NCBI GenBank assembly: GCA_946551795.1
Contig: CAMNRF010000002.1
Span: 65,955 to 102,229 of the forward strand
Direction of reading: 5' to 3'
Length of the DNA stretch: 36,275 nt
DNA from: an uncultured Oscillibacter sp.
GTDB taxonomy: Bacteria > Bacillota > Clostridia > Oscillospirales > Oscillospiraceae
In this document: one piece after another, positions 31,626 to 36,275 of the stretch
Numbering within the stretch: the stretch's first letter is position 1
Layout of the letters: the number at the start of each line of letters is the position of its first letter
The notes under the pieces: generated by a model
Seen by the model: the letters and a program-made list of their open reading frames with translations, nothing else
Database searches by the model: none
What the model was told of the DNA's origin: nothing
Translations under genes and position numbers: made by a program

Positions 31626-32065
31626 TTGTCATCCTCCAGACGTTGAATTTCATCCCCGGGCCGGACCGTGCCCTCTCGGACCACCACGGCGAAGATGCCC
31701 TCGGTGGGCATGACGCATTTGCCCACCGCCTTTTTGATGGCGCAGCCGCTGTGGCACTCTTTGCCGATCTGGGTGACCTCCACCTCGGTTCCGCCGATCC
31801 GGAGTCGGGTCCCGATGGGCAGGGATTTCAGATCGATCCCCACGGTGTTGATATTCTCCGCGAAGACCCCGGCGTCCAGGGGCAGGGGGGAGGCGGCGCG
31901 CATGGTGTCCACGCTCTCCTCCGCCAGGAGGCTGATCTGCCGGTGCCAGTCCCCGGCGTGGGCGTCTCCTACGATGCCGTGGCGGAGCTTCAATCGAATC
32001 TCCGGGACGGGGTGCTTCTGCTGGCCCTTTTTCTCGCTGATATTCACAGATACGACCTTTGCCAT
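31622..32065 (-). CDS. MOSC domain protein
   Basis: A 147-residue stand-alone MOSC (MoCo sulfurase C-terminal) domain: SVNISEKKGQQKHPV, GIVGDAHAGDWHRQISLL, ENINTVGIDLKSLPIGTRLRIG, and the conserved Cys region IGKECHSGCAIKKAVG. MOSC proteins are thought to carry or transfer sulfur on a Cys. Here, among moaC, moaA, yqeB/C and selD, a function in sulfur or selenium delivery to the cofactor is plausible but inferred. The start is taken at 32065 because GGAGG lies eight bases upstream. The ATG at 32071 is too close to it. Two bases separate it from moaC. Confidence 0.88.
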   Translation of the reverse strand: MAKVVSVNISEKKGQQKHPVPEIRLKLRHGIVGDAHAGDWHRQISLLAEESVDTMRAASPLPLDAGVFAENINTVGIDLKSLPIGTRLRIGGTEVEVTQIGKECHSGCAIKKAVGKCVMPTEGIFAVVVREGTVRPGDEIQRLEDDK

Positions 32066-32067
32066 GC

Positions 32068-32547
32068 TCATTCCTCCGTCCGGTAGTCACCGCTCTTGCC
32101 GCCGGACTTCTCCAGCAGGCGGATGCTGGTGATCTCCATATCCCGCTGAACCGCCTTGCACATGTCGTAGATCGTCAGCGCCGCGGCCGATACGGCGGTG
32201 AGGGCCTCCATCTCCACGCCGGTGACGCCGGTGCAGGTGACGGCGGCGGAGATCTCCACCATGCAGGGCTCGTCCGAGAGATGGAACGTGATGTCAATGC
32301 CCGTCAGGGGCAGGGGGTGGCACATGGGGATCAGCTCCCAGGTGTGCTTGGCCGCCTGGATGCCCGCCACCTGGGCCACCGCCAGCACGTCGCCCTTTTT
32401 CAGGGTGCCGTTTTTGATGCAGGCCATGGTCTCCGGAGAGATGTGGATCTCTCCCACAGCCGCGGCGCGGCGGCAGGTGACGGATTTCTCCGTCACGTCC
32501 ACCATGCGGGCGCGGCCCTGTTCGTTAAAATGTGTCAGCTCCTGCAT
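32068..32547 (-). CDS. moaC: Cyclic pyranopterin monophosphate synthase accessory protein
   Basis: Works after MoaA in converting GTP to cyclic pyranopterin monophosphate. The 159-residue protein has the N-terminal MVDVTEKSVTCRRA and the conserved KGDVLAVAQVAGIQAAKHTWELIPMCHPL (seen as AGIQAAKHT and LIPMCHPLPL), GVTGVEMEALTAVSAAALT and YDMCKAV. The catalytic Lys/His/Asp region is intact. GGAGGC lies seven bases upstream of the ATG, inside the end of moaA, so the two genes are coupled. Confidence 0.96.
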   Translation of the reverse strand: MQELTHFNEQGRARMVDVTEKSVTCRRAAAVGEIHISPETMACIKNGTLKKGDVLAVAQVAGIQAAKHTWELIPMCHPLPLTGIDITFHLSDEPCMVEISAAVTCTGVTGVEMEALTAVSAAALTIYDMCKAVQRDMEITSIRLLEKSGGKSGDYRTEE

Positions 32548-32550
32548 GAT

Positions 32551-33495
32551 TCAGCCTCCGATCTGGTTCATGGTTCTGGGGGTGTCGCTGGGGCGGTCCG
32601 TCAGATGGTGCCGGGGGGGCTTTTGGGTGATGCCGGCCCGGATGGCGGCCTCCAGCTCCGCCCCGTGGAGGCCCCGCAGGGGGATCTCCTCCCGGCTGTG
32701 GAGACAGCCCTTCAACTTGCCGTCCGCCGTCACCCGGATGCGGCGGCACTGGCCGCAGAAGTCGCGGCTGAGGGGGGAGATCAGGCCGACGGTGCCCGCC
32801 GCCCCCGGCAGGCGGTACCGCCGGGCCACGCCCCCGGCGGGGATCTGCTGTAAAGCGGGATACCTTTTCAGAATCTCCTCTCCGGTGAGGAAGCAGGACC
32901 GCGCCCACTCCGCACAGGGCCCCATGGGCATCAGCTCGATGAATCGGACCTCCCAGGGGTGCTCCCTGGTCAGATCCAGAAAATCCCCGATCTCGTCGTC
33001 GTTGAAGCCGCCGATCAGGACGGCATCCAGCTTCAGCCCGGTGAAGCCGGCGTCCTCCGCCGCCCGGATGCCGGCGAGGACGTCCTCCAGGCGCCCCAGC
33101 CGGGTCATGGCGGCAAAGCGGTCCGGGCGGAGGCTGTCCAGGCTGATGTTCAGCCGGTCCACACCGGCCTCCCGCAGGGGAGACGCCATCTGGGGGAGGA
33201 GGCTGCCGTTGGTGGTGAGGCACAGCTCCTCCAGTTCCGGGACGGCCCGCAGTCCCCGGCAGATGTCCAGCAGACCCCGCCGCACCAGAGGCTCCCCGCC
33301 GGTGAGGCGGATCTTCTTCACGCCGCAGGCCGCCGCCGCCGCCCCGATCTCCACGCACTCCTCCACGGTGAGGATGTCCCCGTGGGGGCGCTTCTCCACG
33401 CCCTCGGGCCCCATACAGTATTGACAGCGGTAGTTGCACAGGTCGGTGACCGACAGCCGCAGGTAGTCCACAGTCCGCCCGTATTGATCCCGCAA
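32551..33495 (-). CDS. moaA: GTP 3',8-cyclase (radical SAM)
   Basis: First enzyme of molybdenum cofactor synthesis. With the TTG start at 33495 (GGAGGG five to six bases upstream, and the family N-terminus LRDQYGRTVDYLRLSVTD), the radical SAM cysteines are C20-x3-C24-x2-C27. A longer GTG start at 33522 would lie inside the 24-bp dyad and is less likely. The C-terminal Fe-S cluster is formed by FCGQCRRIRV and KLKGC, and the protein ends in the Gly-Gly that MoaA needs for activity. It is the first gene of moaA-moaC-MOSC-moeA-like, with promoter and operator upstream. Confidence 0.95.
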   Translation of the reverse strand: MRDQYGRTVDYLRLSVTDLCNYRCQYCMGPEGVEKRPHGDILTVEECVEIGAAAAACGVKKIRLTGGEPLVRRGLLDICRGLRAVPELEELCLTTNGSLLPQMASPLREAGVDRLNISLDSLRPDRFAAMTRLGRLEDVLAGIRAAEDAGFTGLKLDAVLIGGFNDDEIGDFLDLTREHPWEVRFIELMPMGPCAEWARSCFLTGEEILKRYPALQQIPAGGVARRYRLPGAAGTVGLISPLSRDFCGQCRRIRVTADGKLKGCLHSREEIPLRGLHGAELEAAIRAGITQKPPRHHLTDRPSDTPRTMNQIGG

Positions 33496-33510
33496 GGCGC
33501 TCCCTCCATT

Positions 33511-33534
33511 CGTGATACTCACTTGAGATCAACG
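33511..33534. promoter_or_regulatory. 24-bp dyad, candidate Mo/Se regulon operator (copy 2, moaA)
   Basis: Same core CGT-N4-CTCA-AG-TGAG-N4-ACG (read on the minus strand). It covers about +2 to +25 of the predicted moaA transcript, a position expected for a repressor site, and ends 15 bases before the TTG start codon. It also lies in the region shared with the divergent yqeC promoter. Confidence 0.62.
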
Positions 33535-33542
33535 CTGTTTCT

Positions 33543-33570
33543 ATCATATCAGTTTCCCGGGAAAAGTCAA
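33543..33570 (-). promoter_or_regulatory. Promoter of moaA with palindromic spacer
   Basis: On the minus strand, TTGACT (33570-33565), 16 bases and TATGAT (33548-33543). The spacer contains the perfect 12-bp palindrome TTTCCCGGGAAA (33553-33564), which could be a second protein site. Confidence 0.7.
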
Positions 33571-33591
33571 GGTGTCCGTGTGGAATTTGCC

Positions 33592-33621
33592 TTGACGGCA
33601 GGGCGGGAGAAGTGTTATTCT
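33592..33621 (+). promoter_or_regulatory. Promoter of yqeC-yqeB-selD
   Basis: TTGACG (33592-33597), 18 bases and TATTCT (33616-33621). The predicted start near 33628 leaves a short leader with GGGGAGGGG before the start codon. It is divergent from the moaA promoter, with only about 20 bases between the two -35 elements. Confidence 0.65.
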
Positions 33622-33647
33622 ATGAAAAAGACAACGGGGAGGGGTGC

Positions 33648-34331
33648 GTGTTGGGACTGGCGGAGCTGCTGGAGATTCGGCACGGCGTCACCGCCGTCAT
33701 GGGCGGCGGGGGAAAGACCACGCTGCTGCGGACGCTGGGGGAGGAGCTGGCGGCGGACGGCGGGCGCGTTCTCCTCTGCGCCACTACGAAGTTCTTTCCC
33801 TTTGCGGACATCCCCAATCTGACCGGCCCCGCGGAGGAGGCGCTGGCGGAGGCCCTGCGGACCAGCCGCCTGGTCTGCGCCGGAACGACGGTGCCCGGCA
33901 CCGGGAAACTCACCGCCCCAGCCATCCCAATGGAACGGCTGGTGGAGCTGGCGGACTATGTGCTGGTGGAGGCGGACGGCTCCGCAGGGCGGCCTGTGAA
34001 GGCCCACGCCCCCCATGAGCCGGTGATCCCGCCGGAGGCGGGTCAGACCATCTGTGTCGTCGGGGCCTCCGGCTTCGGGCGGCCCATTGCGGAGGCGGCC
34101 CACCGTCCGGCGCTGTACGCCCGCCTGGCGGGCCTGCGGTCGACGGCGATGGTGACGCCGGCGGCGGAGGCGGCGGTGCTGCGGGCCGAGGGGCTGCATG
34201 ACCAGATTTATGTAAACCAGGCGGAGACGGCGGCGGACCTTGCCGCGGCCGCCGCCCTGGCGGGACTGCTGGACTGCCCTGTGCTGGCGGGATCTCTTTG
34301 GAAGGGGGAGTATCGACTGTGCTCACGGTGA
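33648..34331 (+). CDS. yqeC: Selenium-dependent hydroxylase accessory protein YqeC
   Basis: Accessory protein of selenium-dependent molybdenum hydroxylases (YqeC family). The 227-residue protein has an N-terminal P-loop-like GVTAVMGGGGKTTLLRTLGEEL, then LLCATTKFFPF, YVLVEADGSAGRPVKAHAPHEPVIP (seen as LVEADGSAGRPVKA and HAPHEPVIP), and VVGASGFGRP. It probably binds a nucleotide. Start: GTG 33648 (five bases from GGAGG) or TTG 33651 (eight bases). An apparent GTG start at 33612 lies upstream of the -10 and is rejected. The stop overlaps yqeB by 13 bases. Confidence 0.9.
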   Translation: MLGLAELLEIRHGVTAVMGGGGKTTLLRTLGEELAADGGRVLLCATTKFFPFADIPNLTGPAEEALAEALRTSRLVCAGTTVPGTGKLTAPAIPMERLVELADYVLVEADGSAGRPVKAHAPHEPVIPPEAGQTICVVGASGFGRPIAEAAHRPALYARLAGLRSTAMVTPAAEAAVLRAEGLHDQIYVNQAETAADLAAAAALAGLLDCPVLAGSLWKGEYRLCSR

Positions 34332-35128
34332 TTCGGGGGGCCGGGGACCTGGCCTCCGGCATTGCGCTGCGCCTCAGGCGGAGCGGCATCCGGGTGGTGA
34401 TGACCGACGTGGAGCGGCCCACCGCCATCCGGCGGACGGTCTGCTTTTCGCAGGCCGTGGTCTACGGGGAGGCCGCGGTAGAGGATGTGACGGCCCGGCG
34501 GGCGGAGAACGCCGCCCAGGCGCTGGAACTGCTGCGGGAGGGCGTGATCCCGGTGCTGGCGGACCCGGAGGGACGCTGCATCCGGGACCTGCGGCCCGGG
34601 GCGGTGGTGGACGCCATCCTGGCCAAGCGGAACCTGGGGACCCGGATCACCGACGCCCCGGTGGTCATCGGCGTGGGCCCCGGCTTCACGGCGGGGGTGG
34701 ACTGCCACGCCGCGGTGGAGACCATGCGGGGCCACTATCTGGGCCGGGTGATTTACGACGGCTCTCCCATCCCCAACACCGGCATCCCGGGCCTCATCGG
34801 CGGCTTTGCCGGGGAGCGGGTGCTCCGGGCCCCGGCGGACGGGGTATTTCACCAGCTGCTGGACATCGGCGCCCAGGTGAAGATGGGGGACGTGGCCGCC
34901 ACGGTGGAGGGCCTCCCCATGGTCTGCACCCTGGACGGTGTCCTCCGGGGCATCCTGGCGGACGGCACGCCGGTCCACAGGGGGATGAAGGCCGGGGACA
35001 TCGATCCCCGGTGTGAGGTGAAGCACTGTTACTGCGCCAGCGACAAGGCGCTGGCGGTGGGCGGCGGCGTGCTGGAGGCGATTCTGGCGCTGTCCGGCGC
35101 GCTGCGGGAGGGAGAGAACCATGGCTGA
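34319..35128 (+). CDS. yqeB: Selenium-dependent molybdenum cofactor biosynthesis protein YqeB
   Basis: A 269-residue protein of the YqeB family, known as a marker of selenium-dependent molybdenum hydroxylase maturation. The N-terminus is a Rossmann-like VIRGAGDLASGIALRLRRSG, followed by RRTVCFSQAVVYGEA, GVGPGFTAGVDCHAAVET and the C-terminal GVLRGILADGTPVHRGMKAGDIDPR and HCYCASDKALAVGGGVLEAIL. The GTG start at 34319 has GGGAG eight bases upstream. It overlaps yqeC by 13 bases and selD by eight, so the three are tightly coupled. The exact reaction is not established. Confidence 0.92.
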   Translation: MLTVIRGAGDLASGIALRLRRSGIRVVMTDVERPTAIRRTVCFSQAVVYGEAAVEDVTARRAENAAQALELLREGVIPVLADPEGRCIRDLRPGAVVDAILAKRNLGTRITDAPVVIGVGPGFTAGVDCHAAVETMRGHYLGRVIYDGSPIPNTGIPGLIGGFAGERVLRAPADGVFHQLLDIGAQVKMGDVAATVEGLPMVCTLDGVLRGILADGTPVHRGMKAGDIDPRCEVKHCYCASDKALAVGGGVLEAILALSGALREGENHG

Positions 35129-36161
35129 GAATCAAGTGAAGCTGACAAAGCTGGCCAAGTGCGCCGGGTGCGGCGCGAAAGTGGGTGCCGGGGTCCTTTC
35201 CCAGCTGCTGGAGGGCATCCGGGTCCATGAGGACTCCAATCTGCTGGTGGGCTTTGACAAGAGCGACGACGCCTCGGTGTACAAAATCTCCGAGGACCTG
35301 GCCCTGGTACAGACGGTGGACTTCTTCCCGCCCATCGCCGACGATCCCTATCTCTTCGGCCAGATCGCCGCCACCAACGCCCTCTCCGACGTGTACGCCA
35401 TGGGAGGCGAGCCCAAGCTGTGCCTGAACATCTGCGCCGTCCCGGCCTCTATGCCCAAAGAGGCGGTCCATGAGATGCTCCGGGGCGGGTACGACAAGGT
35501 CTACGAGGCCGGGGCGCTGATCACCGGCGGCCACAGCATTCTGGACGACGAGCCCAAGTACGGCCTGGCGGTGACGGGGTTCGTCCACCCGGACCGGGTG
35601 CTGACCAACTCTGGGGCCAGGCCGGGGGACGCGCTCCTCTTCACCAAGCCCCTGGGCATCGGCGTGCTGACCACCGCCGCCAAGGCGGATATGGCCTCGC
35701 CGGAGTCCATAGCGTTGGCCCAGAGATTGATGACCACCCTGAACAAGTCCGCCCGGGATATTATGGTAAACTACCGCGTCCACGCCTGCACGGACGTGAC
35801 GGGCTTCGGGATGCTGGGCCACGCCTGTGAGATGGCCCAGGGCAGCGGTGTGGAGATCGAGCTTTGGACGGAGGCGGTGGACTTCATCCCCGAGGCGGCG
35901 GAGCTGGCGAAGATCGGCATCCTGCCGGAGGGGATGTACCGCAACCGCTCCTTTGCCGAGCCCAGTGTGGACGCCGGGGATACGCCGCTGTGGAAGCAGG
36001 ACCTGCTCTATGACCCCCAGACCGCCGGCGGCCTGCTGATGGCGGTGGACCCGGCGGATGCGGAGGCGCTGCTGGCGGCGCTGGAGGGCGCCGTCCCCAG
36101 CGCCCGGAGGATCGGGGAGGTCCGGGAGTACCGAGGCGGAAAGCACATCTTCCTGAGATAG
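35121..36161 (+). CDS. selD: Selenide, water dikinase
   Basis: Makes selenophosphate from selenide and ATP, the selenium donor for cofactor and protein selenation. The 346-residue protein has the active-site segment KLAKCAGCGAKVG, with catalytic C17 and K20 at the E. coli positions. C19 of E. coli is Ala here, which is common in Clostridia. Further family motifs are VQTVDFFPPIADDPYLFGQIAATNALSDVYAMGG, read as TVDFFPPIADDP and AATNALSDVYAMGG, and GGHSILDDEPKYGLAVTG and DPQTAGGLL. The position after yqeC-yqeB suggests use for a selenium-containing molybdenum cofactor, whether or not selA/selB exist elsewhere. Confidence 0.96.
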   Translation: MAENQVKLTKLAKCAGCGAKVGAGVLSQLLEGIRVHEDSNLLVGFDKSDDASVYKISEDLALVQTVDFFPPIADDPYLFGQIAATNALSDVYAMGGEPKLCLNICAVPASMPKEAVHEMLRGGYDKVYEAGALITGGHSILDDEPKYGLAVTGFVHPDRVLTNSGARPGDALLFTKPLGIGVLTTAAKADMASPESIALAQRLMTTLNKSARDIMVNYRVHACTDVTGFGMLGHACEMAQGSGVEIELWTEAVDFIPEAAELAKIGILPEGMYRNRSFAEPSVDAGDTPLWKQDLLYDPQTAGGLLMAVDPADAEALLAALEGAVPSARRIGEVREYRGGKHIFLR

Positions 36162-36275
36162 AAAAGCGGGGGGGGGGGGGGGGCCCGATTGTAAAATTAA
36201 AAAGTTTAAAGGCCACCCAGGGAGAGGGCAGGCATGTGTAAAAGGAACCAAACAAAAAAATGTATGGGGGGAGCA
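36162..36275. other. Anomalous right edge: 16-G run and unlike sequence
   Basis: Directly after selD there is a run of 16 G (36168-36183), then A-rich sequence with further homopolymers (AAAAAAA, GGGGGG) unlike the rest of the window. No gene is seen. The simplest reading is a low-quality contig end. Confidence 0.65.

Noticed and set aside
33612-33647. N-terminal extension of YqeC from GTG 33612
   Set aside because: It would start upstream of the predicted -10 and lacks a ribosome site, whereas GGGGAGGGG precedes GTG 33648.
1-36275. CRISPR arrays, insertion sequences, prophage, tRNA or rRNA genes
   Set aside because: No regularly spaced repeats, transposase, integrase, phage-structural frames or cloverleaf patterns were seen on reading both strands.

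Overview
The window is a 36 kb piece of a high-GC, anaerobic, spore-forming Firmicute. The gene content (V-type ATPase, flavodiiron protein, T-box upstream of trpS, SpoIIM-family protein, DUF951/DUF1292/DUF554 proteins, teichoic-acid-type precursor genes, selenium-dependent molybdenum hydroxylase accessory genes) and the strong G/C codon bias fit a gut Oscillospiraceae member of the Flavonifractor/Lawsonibacter/Intestinimonas type. That placement is an inference, not a database result. The left edge cuts a gene. The right edge (16-G run, then unlike sequence) looks like a contig end.

Layout. 1-3395: the A, B and D subunits of a V/A-type ATPase, closed by a strong terminator. 3510-5277: an extracytoplasmic signalling module made of a secreted protein with three Asp-rich, Ca-binding-like repeats, an ECF sigma factor and an RsgI-like membrane anti-sigma factor. 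5567-6775: a flavodiiron protein (O2/NO detoxification) with its own promoter. 6954-10107 (minus): gltX, a SpoIIM-family protein and asnA, tightly packed. 10292-14893: a tryptophan T-box leader, trpS, then the polyprenyl-phosphate GlcNAc-1-P transferase, UDP-GlcNAc 2-epimerase and a membrane-anchored unknown, probably one transcription unit. 14911-16689 (minus): three small uncharacterised proteins, two of them proline-rich, behind a good match to a sporulation sigma-E promoter, then nth. 16855-19651: a small membrane protein, rarA, an S1-domain protein (minus), DUF951 and a 31-residue membrane peptide. 19711-24349 (minus): DUF554, tcdA, a membrane-anchored parvulin, a Vat-type acetyltransferase with a long structured leader, and DUF1292. 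24661-27363: a class A penicillin-binding protein.

27418-36161 is the most coherent system: molybdenum cofactor synthesis, molybdate uptake and selenium-dependent hydroxylase maturation. On the minus strand, operon 1 is moaA-moaC-MOSC-moeA-like and operon 2 is modA-modB-modC-mogA. Divergent on the plus strand are yqeC-yqeB-selD. The two minus-strand operons each carry, just upstream, a nearly identical 24-bp dyad (22 of 24 positions; core CGT-N4-CTCA-N2-TGAG-N4-ACG) at 30532-30555 and 33511-33534. This is a candidate operator of a molybdenum/selenium regulon, and no regulator gene is visible in the window.

Other points worth attention are the vat leader (terminator hairpin, alternative pairing partner, and a 34-codon basic leader ORF whose stop overlaps the vat ribosome site), the ECF module with 10-bp-phased TTGAA repeats, the sigma-E-like promoter of the proline-rich trio, and a second promoter downstream of the T-box terminator. 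No rRNA, tRNA, CRISPR array, insertion sequence or phage gene was recognised.
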